7,122 nucleotides of DNA from Bacillota bacterium. Lineage in GTDB: Bacteria > Bacillota > Sulfobacillia > Sulfobacillales > Sulfobacillaceae. Both the position numbers and the translations under genes were made by a program. Position 1 is the first letter of the stretch. Each line of letters begins with the position of its first letter. This document shows, one piece after another, positions 1 through 6,467 of this stretch. The stretch lies in contig JAKADI010000077.1 in assembly GCA_021820675.1 (NCBI GenBank), positions 1 through 7,122 of the forward strand, in the 5' to 3' direction. The notes beneath the pieces were generated by a model. The model was not told the DNA's origin and searched no databases. It saw nothing but the letters and a program-made list of their open reading frames with translations.

Positions 1-1
1 C

Positions 2-1726
2 TTTCAATCTTTTCACCTTATTGCCAACATGACGACATTGGAGAATGTGGAGTTGCCGCTAATGCTCGCCGGAGTGCCTAAAGAAGTACGCCGGCAGCGA
101 GCGATAGAATTGTTAAGGCGTGTCGGTCTTGAAGATCGATCACATCATAACCCGGGAGAACTTTCAGGAGGCCAAGCCCAAAGAGTAGCCATTGCACGGG
201 CACTGGCGGCCAATCCGCCCTTGATTTTGGCGGACGAGCCGACGGGAAACTTAGATAGCGCCAGCGGCCAAGAGATCATGAGCTTGTTGACTTCCCTGGC
301 TCATGAAGACGGCCATTGCGTGGTCATCGTTACCCACAATGAAGACTTCATTCCCTACGCCGATCGGGTTTTACGAATCAAAGACGGTATGGTGCATGAT
401 GAAATACGACAATCTCCGTCTCCTGTGCCAAACAGTATTCATGCTACGCTAGGCCATGTGCGCTGGCTTACCCTTTATGCCTTAGCATGGCATTCCCTAG
501 TCAAGCGTCTGTCACGCGGCTTGCTGACGGGTTTAGGCATCGCCATTGGAGTCGCTGCCATGGTATTGCTTGTAGGCTTAGGTACCGGCTTAAAATCCAA
601 TGTCGTCCAAGGTGTGGTGTCATTAGGTCCTCTGAACGCGATTAACGTATCACCACAAAGCGCTCGGTCCAACTCTGGACCCTTTGGGCCGCAGGTGGTA
701 TCCGGGCCTGCTCGCCCCATTACTGCAAAAACTTTAACCCGACTTGCGCATTTACCCGGTGCCCGAGGAGCCTATGTCAACGCAACTTTTGTCACTGGCG
801 CCACGTATCGCGGCCGGTCGACCACGGCCGCGCTTAACTTCCTGCCTCCTTTAAGATTTTGGAATATTCCTGGCGTTTTACCACGTCTCGTCGCGGGACA
901 CATCTCGGCCAAACCCTTGCACGTTTTGATTCCGTTGAGTGTTGCAAAAGCGCTCGTAGGCGGATCTCATCCTCATGTCAAGCAGTTGTTAGGACACACC
1001 GTTACACTCAACGTGGAAACCATGAGTGGCGGATTGTTTGCTGGCGAAGGTTTAACCGGTCCGATACATCCTCTGCCCAAACAATCCGTCATTATCACCG
1101 GCTTGATAAACTCTGGGTTGGGGTATATCCCCTATACAACCGCACTAAACTGGATGAGTAAATTTTCGTCAGACCCCCACCATATTCATTATCCTGGCGC
1201 CACCGTGCTGGCTGACAATCTGTCGCAAGTCACTCCACTGTCCCACCGCATCGATGCCATGGGTTATAGTACAACCACCCTACAACAGGCATTGCACTCG
1301 ATTAATAAAAGTTTTGGGCTGATTGAAACCGGGCTGGGCGCCGTTGGAGGCATTGCTCTAGTCGTGGCTGGGTTAATGATAGGCGTGGTCATGAGTATGG
1401 CCGTCCTGGAACGGCGGCGAGAAATTGGCATTTTGCGAGCTATCGGGGCCCGACGGCGCGATATTTCGCGACTGTTTTTGCTGGAGGCGCTATCTATCGG
1501 ATTAATAGGAGGCAGCGTTGGCATCGGCATCGGGGCCGGAGTCGGCGCGATCATTAATATCCTGGTACAGCACAGTAATCAGGTTAAGCACGGCATTTTT
1601 AGCCTGCCGTTATGGTTAATCGGTATGGGCCTTGTTTTCGGTGGCGGGGTTTCGATTATTGCGGGTGCCATTCCCGCGTCCCACGCCGCTTCGTTGAATC
1701 CGGTCGACGCGCTACGTCAAGAATAA
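2..1726 (+). CDS. MacB-type ABC exporter, ATPase-permease fusion (5' truncated)
   Basis: This is the 3' part of a MacB/LolD-FtsX family transporter that couples cytoplasmic ATP hydrolysis to movement of an extracytoplasmic domain, usually for export of peptides, lipids or drugs. The frame is open from base 2 and already reads [20 protein letters not shown], the Q-loop region of this family, so the ATG at 29 is internal and the gene starts before the window. Numbering from that internal Met, the ABC signature LSGGQ is at 45-49, Walker B plus catalytic Glu LILADE at 65-70, the D-loop NLD at 74-76 and the switch His at 103. Walker A is missing only because of the window edge. A first membrane segment (about 164-187) is followed by a ~240-residue extracytoplasmic domain. 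Three more membrane segments follow (about 433-457, 482-512, 527-551), with the FtsX-like signature [19 protein letters not shown] at 461-479. The four-segment layout fits MacB. A membrane-fusion partner may lie upstream (inference). Substrate unknown. Confidence 0.93.
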   Translation, partial: FQSFHLIANMTTLENVELPLMLAGVPKEVRRQRAIELLRRVGLEDRSHHNPGELSGGQAQRVAIARALAANPPLILADEPTGNLDSASGQEIMSLLTSLAHEDGHCVVIVTHNEDFIPYADRVLRIKDGMVHDEIRQSPSPVPNSIHATLGHVRWLTLYALAWHSLVKRLSRGLLTGLGIAIGVAAMVLLVGLGTGLKSNVVQGVVSLGPLNAINVSPQSARSNSGPFGPQVVSGPARPITAKTLTRLAHLPGARGAYVNATFVTGATYRGRSTTAALNFLPPLRFWNIPGVLPRLVAGHISAKPLHVLIPLSVAKALVGGSHPHVKQLLGHTVTLNVETMSGGLFAGEGLTGPIHPLPKQSVIITGLINSGLGYIPYTTALNWMSKFSSDPHHIHYPGATVLADNLSQVTPLSHRIDAMGYSTTTLQQALHSINKSFGLIETGLGAVGGIALVVAGLMIGVVMSMAVLERRREIGILRAIGARRRDISRLFLLEALSIGLIGGSVGIGIGAGVGAIINILVQHSNQVKHGIFSLPLWLIGMGLVFGGGVSIIAGAIPASHAASLNPVDALRQE

Positions 1727-2013
1727 AGCCCTACTCCAGCGACTCAGAAAGAATGTACCTGACAGACGCCTGCGAACCGGACTGCCCTACGGATAAAAAT
1801 TTCGGCAACCACAGGCTTGTCGTGCCTATATCCTGTTCAAGGTCGCAATTTTAGCTGACGATCCTCAGGATGCGGTGGTATTTAACAGGTCTAGCGAGAA
1901 TCGATCACCATGGTGGATATGCGAGGGCACTGATAAACGACAGGGTTACAAATTGGCAGTCTCATTGAAATCCCTTGCTGGTCCTTACCTTGTTGCAATG
2001 AATTTACTAGTGA

Positions 2014-2040
2014 CGTCCTCCTCGTCCCTTGAAGAGGACG
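2014..2040. repeat. Inverted repeat, 7-bp perfect arms
   Basis: CGTCCTC (2014-2020) and GAGGACG (2034-2040) are perfect complements around a 13-base loop. No T-run follows on either strand, so it does not look like a terminator. It is the first of five such structures upstream of the GH18 gene. Confidence 0.5.
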
Positions 2041-2125
2041 GGATTGCTGCGCCCATCTTTGAATTCATGACTCATAGCCGCCTATGCGCCAAACTTTCCG
2101 AATTCCGGCACTCAATGTTCATTTT

Positions 2126-2143
2126 GGTTTGGGTTTGGGTTTG
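2126..2143 (+). repeat. GGGTTT short tandem repeat
   Basis: The bases read GG-TTT-GGG-TTT-GGG-TTT-G, a telomere-like hexamer array of about three units. It lies 13 bases before the strongest hairpin of the region. The G-runs could form a two-layer quadruplex if the GG at 2157-2158 takes part, but only two runs have three Gs, so this is uncertain. It could also simply be replication slippage. Confidence 0.6.
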
Positions 2144-2156
2144 ACTAGTGTTATTT

Positions 2157-2185
2157 GGACTGGCCTGTTTCCAACGGGCCAGTCC
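2157..2185. repeat. Strong 9-bp GC-rich hairpin
   Basis: GGACTGGCC (2157-2165) and GGCCAGTCC (2177-2185) are perfect complements with an 11-base loop, the strongest stem in this gap. Neither side has the T-tract of an intrinsic terminator: ATCATGACC follows on the + strand and AAATAACAC on the other. A regulatory RNA stem, an mRNA-stabilising element or a remnant element end are all possible. Confidence 0.6.
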
Positions 2186-2229
2186 ATCATGACCAGTGAC
2201 TCCCTGATGAAATGGCCCGTATTTCGAAG

Positions 2230-2259
2230 AAATTCCATTCGAGGGAAAAGAAGGAATTT
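2230..2259. repeat. Inverted repeat, 7-bp perfect arms
   Basis: AAATTCC (2230-2236) and GGAATTT (2253-2259) pair perfectly over a 16-base purine-rich loop. It is separated by only one base from the next inverted repeat (2261-2293), which suggests two stacked stems if this DNA is transcribed. Confidence 0.5.
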
Positions 2260-2260
2260 G

Positions 2261-2293
2261 TCGATCCATATCAAATTATTAAAGAGGGATCGA
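2261..2293. repeat. Inverted repeat, 7-bp perfect arms
   Basis: TCGATCC (2261-2267) and GGATCGA (2287-2293) pair perfectly around a 19-base AT-rich loop. The AT-rich loop could instead mark a promoter or a regulator site in DNA. It directly abuts the 2230-2259 repeat. Confidence 0.5.
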
Positions 2294-2321
2294 TGAAATT
2301 TAGGCGATATATCCCTAGTAA

Positions 2322-2351
2322 CTGACAGTCCACCCCAAAACCGTCTAGAGT
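2322..2351 (+). promoter_or_regulatory. Possible sigma-A promoter of the GH18-lipoprotein operon
   Basis: CTGACA (2322-2327) matches the -35 consensus at five of six positions. TAGAGT (2346-2351) matches the -10 at four of six, with an 18-base spacer. Transcription would begin near 2358, leaving a leader of about 60 bases. It is the best-placed candidate but not a strong one; an alternative-sigma promoter further upstream is possible. Confidence 0.35.
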
Positions 2352-2355
2352 ACTG

Positions 2356-2382
2356 ACGCCTAATCCATCTGGACCAAGGCGT
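2356..2382 (+). repeat. Short inverted repeat in the GH18 leader
   Basis: ACGCCT (2356-2361) and AGGCGT (2377-2382) form a six-pair stem with a 15-base loop; a G-U pair could extend it. It would lie at the very 5' end of a transcript from the promoter proposed at 2322-2351. A T-run (2400-2404) follows 17 bases later, too far for a standard terminator. Confidence 0.4.
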
Positions 2383-2408
2383 TACTAGCTGTTTGTGTCT
2401 TTTTGACC

Positions 2409-2414
2409 AGGAGG
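2409..2414 (+). promoter_or_regulatory. Ribosome binding site fixing the GH18 start
   Basis: A full AGGAGG lies six bases before the ATG at 2421. It decides the start in favour of 2421 rather than the in-frame TTG at 2403, which lies before this site. The encoded protein then starts directly with a signal peptide. Confidence 0.85.
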
Positions 2415-2420
2415 TTTTTC

Positions 2421-4631
2421 ATGCATCATTTTGTCAAACGCCCTAAATCGGCAAAACCATTGACAATGTTAAGTCTTTCTCTCTTTTTTGCAACATCTTT
2501 AACGTTTGTGAGCACCCAGGGGGCGGACGCCTTCTCGACGAACCAGGTCCAATATGTCCGAATTTCAGGAACCTCCCCCGTCTTTGCCCTATCAAGCCAC
2601 ACGCTCTACCACGTACCTAATCCCGCAACATTTGCCGCCCTCGGCGCGGCATGGTCAAACGTCCACATCGTATCCTCAGCGCAAGGTGATACGTTAGGAC
2701 TACCCATGGTAGTTCCATATCCGTCGGGAACCCTGCTCAAAGTATCAGGCCAACCAACCGTATATCTTGTGATGACGGGTATTTTACGCCCGGTGGCCAC
2801 GGCCAACGTCTTTCTTCAAATGGGACTGCATTGGAGTGCAGTCAAAACCATTGGACAACTTTCGAACAACTGGCCCGTAGGGGCCCCGATTACGACTCCA
2901 ATCGCTTATTGGCCTTCGGGCACCGTATTACGGCAATCGGGGCAGCCACAAGTTTATGAGGTGGAACAAGGCACATTATCACATATTGGCTCTCCCACGC
3001 TATTGCATGCCTTATCCTATCATTGGTCTAATGTCAAAATAGTCCCCAAACTGTCCTACCCGGTTGGCTCGCCGATGAGACAACCGATTCGTCAATATCC
3101 CTCTGGGTCCATCATCCAAATTCTCGGACATGCAGCCGTCTACGTGGATCAGAACGGCACCTTACGGCATATACCCACGGCTTCACTCTTCCATGCTTTA
3201 GGGTACCATTTCAGTCATATGGTGCGGATTGCTAATCCCCAGGGAAACAGAATCGGAACAGCGATTGGGTCAACGACAATACCCGCGGACCCTCCTGCAT
3301 CCCCTTCTCCAACGCCAGCACCATCTGCACCGTCGTTGAGCACTTTCGTATCAATGGGTTACGGATATTATGCCGATAACGAACCGAATGGGGCTAGTAA
3401 TTCGTCCTATCTGGATTTGTTGCATAATGCCAACGCGTTATCGGTCATTAATCCGGTATGGTATTTTGTTCAACCGTCCACGGCAGGCGGATGGAATGTT
3501 AATGACTGGACCACTTCTATTCCCACCATTAATGGACAAACCAATGCACAAGTGGTGACGCAAGCGGCGCATAATCAAGGAGTCTTAGTCATGCCCTCGG
3601 TCGGCGTTTATTACAATCCTTCTTCGGGTCCCATCACGACGTCTACCGAACAGCAACAACTCGTGCAGCAATTAGTCGCCATCGTACAAAAAAATGGCTA
3701 TAACGGCCTAACGATCGACTTCGAAAGTCAAGGGTCCGGTAATCTTAGTATTAGCCAAGCCTCAACGCAGTACACTCACTTTATTCAAATGCTTGGAACC
3801 AGGTTGCATTCCCTTGGCAAAAGGCTGATGATCGCGGTCTATGCCAGTCCTTATCCCAACACGATATACAACTACGCTGCCTTGGCGCCGTACGTCAACT
3901 GGATCAATATTATGGCCTATCCCGAACGCAATAGCACCACTCCGCCCGGACCGACACAAGGATTTACGTGGCTTACCAATATTGTGCATAATGCTCTGGC
4001 AACCGGAGTCAATCCTGCCCAAATCATTTTGGGCGTTGCACCGTATGGGCATTCGTGGACCTATACCAATACCGGCCATACAGGAAATTCATATGAATCC
4101 AACCGGGCAATCAACGCGTATATCAGCGCACACCACATTGTCCCTTTATGGAATTCGCGGGAAAAAGCTATTGTCTTTACCACCGGTCCATTGGCCCAAA
4201 CGCCCGCAGCCCCCTTGTCCTACAACACCAACCAGTCAGCGACACAAGTGGCCAACTTACAGGCCATCTTAAACGTCGTGCTATTGCAATATGCCGTGGA
4301 CAATAATCAAGTTCCTCCTCCTCTGTTGTGGGCTGCAGGATATTATGGATCGCAAACCACCCAAGCGGTTGCGCTTTTCCAACGGGAGTTTCATGTTGCC
4401 AATGCCGTCAGCGGAGTCTACGGGCCATCCACGGCCCAAGCACTGAGCCAAGTCATCAATCAGTATAAGATCGGCCAAACACAATGGTGGGACCAAACCT
4501 CCCGTTCCTTTGCGGATTTGCTAAAATTATCTCTACAAAACCATTTGGCTGGAGTGGCTTCCTGGCGATTGCCTTTTGAAACCGGGCATTACTGGAGTAC
4601 TTTGACCTCCATGGCATCCATCTGGAAATAA
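2421..4631 (+). CDS. Secreted GH18 hydrolase with N-terminal repeats and inserted peptidoglycan-binding domain
   Basis: This 736-residue exported protein belongs to glycoside hydrolase family 18, in the group of SleL/YaaH-type peptidoglycan N-acetylglucosaminidases; chitin is the alternative substrate. A signal peptide covers about residues 1-37, with likely cleavage after ADA. Four degenerate repeats of about 63 residues follow (near 45, 99, 163 and 226), each with a YPSGT-like start, a VY strand and a G-x-L-x-x-I/V turn. They resemble a surface or wall-binding module that I cannot name. A Pro/Ser linker (about 289-305) leads to the barrel. YNGLTIDFE (427-435) supplies the catalytic Glu435 and Asp433, but the earlier Asp of the usual DxxDxDxE is Thr431 and the first is Asn428. 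NIMAY (496-500) and GVASWRL (711-717) are later barrel strands. A PG_binding_1-like domain (about 605-680, with GYYGSQTTQAVALFQ and GVYGPSTAQAL) sits between them, inside the catalytic domain. It is translated from the AGGAGG at 2409-2414 and is followed after 18 bases by a lipoprotein gene. Confidence 0.9.
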   Translation: MHHFVKRPKSAKPLTMLSLSLFFATSLTFVSTQGADAFSTNQVQYVRISGTSPVFALSSHTLYHVPNPATFAALGAAWSNVHIVSSAQGDTLGLPMVVPYPSGTLLKVSGQPTVYLVMTGILRPVATANVFLQMGLHWSAVKTIGQLSNNWPVGAPITTPIAYWPSGTVLRQSGQPQVYEVEQGTLSHIGSPTLLHALSYHWSNVKIVPKLSYPVGSPMRQPIRQYPSGSIIQILGHAAVYVDQNGTLRHIPTASLFHALGYHFSHMVRIANPQGNRIGTAIGSTTIPADPPASPSPTPAPSAPSLSTFVSMGYGYYADNEPNGASNSSYLDLLHNANALSVINPVWYFVQPSTAGGWNVNDWTTSIPTINGQTNAQVVTQAAHNQGVLVMPSVGVYYNPSSGPITTSTEQQQLVQQLVAIVQKNGYNGLTIDFESQGSGNLSISQASTQYTHFIQMLGTRLHSLGKRLMIAVYASPYPNTIYNYAALAPYVNWINIMAYPERNSTTPPGPTQGFTWLTNIVHNALATGVNPAQIILGVAPYGHSWTYTNTGHTGNSYESNRAINAYISAHHIVPLWNSREKAIVFTTGPLAQTPAAPLSYNTNQSATQVANLQAILNVVLLQYAVDNNQVPPPLLWAAGYYGSQTTQAVALFQREFHVANAVSGVYGPSTAQALSQVINQYKIGQTQWWDQTSRSFADLLKLSLQNHLAGVASWRLPFETGHYWSTLTSMASIWK

Positions 4632-4649
4632 TAAAGGAGAACCCAACGT

Positions 4650-5261
4650 ATGTACGGACGGAATCGTTTCATCCTATTTGGTGTCGCACTCAGTCTGATT
4701 GTGCCAGGGCTTGTCGCCGGTTGTGGAACCTTAGCTAGCACTTCGACACCAACTTTCAGTGGATCGACGACATCGCACAGTTCGGTGCCATCATCTCGTG
4801 CGGCTTCGTCTTCCCACCACACGACGCCACCAGCACCGGACAGCCCGACCCCGCCTCAAGCAGGAGTCTATTCGGAGATGACGATTCAAGTGGCGCAGGT
4901 CGCGGCCGACGGACCGCATACCATAAACGGACGTACGCTAAATGCGTATACCTTGAGCGTGTCTATCCACAATCCGACGTCAGCCATGATTCCTTTAGCT
5001 CTCAACGATTTCAGCGTTGAGCCATGGGCGTCGCAGACCTATTTTTATTCCCATAACGACGTCTTGAGGGATCACTCGATGACACCTTCGTTATTTCCGG
5101 TACCGATTAAATCCTCTAACCCATCCAGCGTCGTACGCTACATCCAACCCGGCTCCTCGGTCACGGGCGATATTACGGTAATGGTCCCTCCCTCGCCCCG
5201 CTACCAAGTAATCTGGGGAGGGTCTACCAAGGCGGCGGCCACTTTTAGCGTGTCATCATAA
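4650..5261 (+). CDS. Putative lipoprotein with Ser/Thr/Pro linker and beta-sandwich-like domain
   Basis: This 203-residue protein has a short basic N-terminus, a hydrophobic stretch and the lipobox VAGC, so Cys25 should be lipid-modified and the protein anchored on the outer face of the membrane. Residues about 29-70 are a low-complexity Ser/Thr/Pro/His spacer typical of surface lipoproteins that cross the wall. The rest (about 75-203) has alternating beta-strand character: LSVSIHNPTSAMIPLAL near 102-118 and IQPGSSVTGDITVMVP at 165-180. This resembles the telokin/immunoglobulin-like DUF4352 fold (NPT, then PG-x-x-V-x-G), but the assignment is by eye. GGAG at 4636-4639 precedes the ATG by 10 bases, and only 18 bases separate it from the GH18 stop, so the two are very probably one transcript ending at the hairpin at 5272-5307. 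It may anchor, modulate or escort the hydrolase (inference). Confidence 0.85.
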   Translation: MYGRNRFILFGVALSLIVPGLVAGCGTLASTSTPTFSGSTTSHSSVPSSRAASSSHHTTPPAPDSPTPPQAGVYSEMTIQVAQVAADGPHTINGRTLNAYTLSVSIHNPTSAMIPLALNDFSVEPWASQTYFYSHNDVLRDHSMTPSLFPVPIKSSNPSSVVRYIQPGSSVTGDITVMVPPSPRYQVIWGGSTKAAATFSVSS

Positions 5262-5271
5262 TAACCAGGTC

Positions 5272-5307
5272 AGGGAGCCAAAACACCTCATCTCGTTTTG
5301 GCTCCTT
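5272..5307 (+). terminator. Hairpin terminator of the GH18-lipoprotein operon
   Basis: GGAGCCAAAAC (5274-5284) and GTTTTGGCTCC (5295-5305) are perfect 11-base arms around a 10-base loop; an extra G-U and A-U pair extend the stem to 5272 and 5307. It begins 10 bases after the lipoprotein stop. The following TTCATATT is only a weak U-tract, so termination could be partial and allow read-through into pspA. Confidence 0.7.
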
Positions 5308-5318
5308 CATATTAGACC

Positions 5319-5347
5319 CTGCACAGATAGGACACATCCGCTATACT
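5319..5347 (+). promoter_or_regulatory. Weak candidate promoter for pspA
   Basis: TATACT (5342-5347) is a five-of-six match to the -10 box, 34 bases before the pspA ATG. The region 17 bases further upstream, CTGCAC, is a poor -35. An activator, an extracytoplasmic-function sigma factor, or read-through from the operon before it could compensate. No sigma-54-type GG/GC element was seen. Confidence 0.35.
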
Positions 5348-5380
5348 TAAGACGAACACCACTATAGGAGGGGACGCAAC

Positions 5381-6130
5381 ATGGCAGGGTTGTTAGATCG
5401 GGTCAAGACGATATTAGGGTCTAAGGCCAATCGCGTTTTAGATTCGGTGGAGGATCCCACGGAAACCATCGAATATTCGTATCAAAAGATGCAAGAAGCT
5501 CTCCAAGAGACACGTCGCCACATTCTTGAAGTCGCTACTGCCAAAAAGCAGTTGGAAATGCAAGTCGCTGCTTTGAAAAAAAAGGCAGAACAATATGCGC
5601 TGGATGCCAAGGACGCTGTTCAGGCCGGCCGCGACGATCTAGCTACGCAGGCCCTATCTCTCAAGGGTTCAACGGAACAACAAATTCAGGATCTTCAAAC
5701 TCATATTCAGGAAACCCAGGCCGAACAAGATAAATTAGCCGCAGCCCAACAAAAATTGGAAACGCAAATTGAAACATTCCGCACCAGAAAAGAAGTCATG
5801 AAAGCCCAGTATTCCGCCGCCAAAGCCGAGGTGCAGGTGGGAGAGTCAGTACACGGTATTACGCAACATGCTGAAGATATTTCGGGAGCCTTACAGCGGG
5901 CTCAGGACAAGATTAGCACCATGCAAGCCAAAGCGTCGGCATTGGATGAATTGGAAGCGTCGCCAGATCTTACTGCTTTGCCGGAATCCCAGGACGATCC
6001 CATAAGACAACAGCTACGTACAGCCAGTCACAGTGCTGACGTTCAAGAAGAGTTGGCAAGATTAAAACAGGAAATGCAGCGTTCATCCAAACCTCTGGAC
6101 GCTTCATCAGATACATCGACAGATAAATAA
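5381..6130 (+). CDS. pspA: PspA/IM30 (LiaH-type) membrane-stress protein
   Basis: This 249-residue protein is a member of the PspA/IM30/Vipp1 family, peripheral membrane proteins with an ESCRT-III-like fold that oligomerise on damaged or stressed membranes and limit proton leakage. The amphipathic N-terminal helix (MAGLLDRVKTILGSKANRVL) is followed by the family's EDP turn at 24-26. A long coiled coil of Ala/Gln/Glu/Lys-rich helices runs from about 28 to 190. The GRDDLATQAL segment (83-92) matches the conserved G-R-x-D-L-A-x-x-AL loop, and FRTRKEVMKAQYSAAKA (133-149) matches the second conserved block. The last ~50 residues are less conserved, with a charged helix at 220-233 and a Ser/Asp-rich tail. 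The length is typical. AGGAGGGG (5366-5373) lies seven bases before the ATG. Hairpins on both sides make it a single-gene unit. No pspB/C/F or liaRS partner is visible. Confidence 0.93.
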   Translation: MAGLLDRVKTILGSKANRVLDSVEDPTETIEYSYQKMQEALQETRRHILEVATAKKQLEMQVAALKKKAEQYALDAKDAVQAGRDDLATQALSLKGSTEQQIQDLQTHIQETQAEQDKLAAAQQKLETQIETFRTRKEVMKAQYSAAKAEVQVGESVHGITQHAEDISGALQRAQDKISTMQAKASALDELEASPDLTALPESQDDPIRQQLRTASHSADVQEELARLKQEMQRSSKPLDASSDTSTDK

Positions 6131-6147
6131 TATTCGCACAACCATGT

Positions 6148-6172
6148 GGGGCCGATTAGGCTCCTTTTTTTT
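6148..6172 (+). terminator. Intrinsic terminator of pspA
   Basis: GGGGCC (6148-6153) and GGCTCC (6159-6164) form a six-pair stem with one G-U pair and a five-base loop, followed by eight Ts (6165-6172). It begins 17 bases after the pspA stop. The right arm GGCTCCTT is the same as in the hairpin before pspA. Confidence 0.8.
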
Positions 6173-6259
6173 CTGAGCAGCTCTCTCAAGACACGGCAAG
6201 AAAACACATGCCACCGTAACCGGACCGTCCTATCCGTCACCCTTGCGGTACGGGATATT

Positions 6260-6288
6260 TTGACGAAGTCCCTTCAGTTTGGTATTTT
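6260..6288 (+). promoter_or_regulatory. Orphan sigma-A-like promoter
   Basis: TTGACG (6260-6265) matches the -35 box at five of six positions. TATTTT (6283-6288) matches the -10 at four of six, with the optimal 17-base spacer. Transcription would start near 6295, yet the next recognisable start codon with a ribosome binding site is at 6700, some 400 bases on. Confidence 0.45.
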
Positions 6289-6384
6289 GGTGAGGGTTTT
6301 ACGGAGACAGCCGGAGGATTGTTTTCATATCTTGTAAACATACTAGGGCCATGAATCTGGCTTTAGAAGCCGGTTGCTGGAACA

Positions 6385-6408
6385 ATGACTTCAACATCGG
6401 GGAGTCAT
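6385..6408 (+). repeat. Inverted repeat ATGACT/AGTCAT
   Basis: ATGACT (6385-6390) and AGTCAT (6403-6408) are perfect six-base arms around a 12-base loop. It lies downstream of the orphan promoter and just before the alternative-pairing region. Confidence 0.4.
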
Positions 6409-6420
6409 CCCTTTGGTTGC

Positions 6421-6467
6421 CGCGTTTAGGCGTTTGATCAGCATGATTTGAGGTGAACGCGACGCCT
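6421..6467 (+). repeat. Two crossing inverted repeats
   Basis: CGCGTT (6421-6426) can pair with AACGCG (6456-6461), and AGGCGT (6428-6433) can pair with ACGCCT (6462-6467). The two pairings cross, so as simple hairpins they exclude each other; together they would form a pseudoknot. Both stems are GC-rich and perfect over six bases. This is the kind of geometry used by RNA switches, but chance is possible with six-base arms. Confidence 0.45.

Larger units (their letters stand above)
1727..2420. other. Gene-free stretch between exporter and GH18 gene
   Basis: I find no convincing gene in these ~690 bases. The open frames are short, lack good ribosome binding sites and give no recognisable protein. 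No U-tract terminator follows the exporter. The stretch does contain two perfect palindromes, ATCCTCAGGAT (1861-1871, centred on one C) and CACCATGGTG (1906-1915). It also has a GGGTTT tandem repeat and five inverted repeats between 2014 and 2382, listed separately. It could be a leader region for the downstream operon, a decayed mobile element, or both. Confidence 0.6.

Noticed and set aside
29..31. ATG at 29 as the start of the ABC exporter
   Set aside because: The frame is open upstream to base 2 and encodes the conserved Q-loop residues FQSFHLI; Walker A must lie before the window, so this Met is internal.
1875..2144. 89-codon GTG-start open frame in the first gap
   Set aside because: Only a weak AGGA close to the start, no recognisable domain, and it runs through the 2014-2040 repeat and the GGGTTT array, giving a VWVWV tail; it looks like chance.
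2157..2185. 9-bp hairpin as an intrinsic terminator
   Set aside because: There is no T-run after the stem on either strand, and it lies over 400 bases from the exporter stop.
2403..2420. TTG at 2403 as the start of the GH18 protein
   Set aside because: It precedes the AGGAGG at 2409-2414, which is correctly spaced for the ATG at 2421, and would add residues ahead of a normal signal peptide.
3841..4272. 143-codon open frame on the + strand within the GH18 gene
   Set aside because: It is a Pro/Arg-rich out-of-frame shadow of the strongly conserved GH18 reading frame and has no ribosome binding site.
6146..6337. 63-codon open frame after pspA
   Set aside because: It starts inside the pspA terminator hairpin and has no ribosome binding site.
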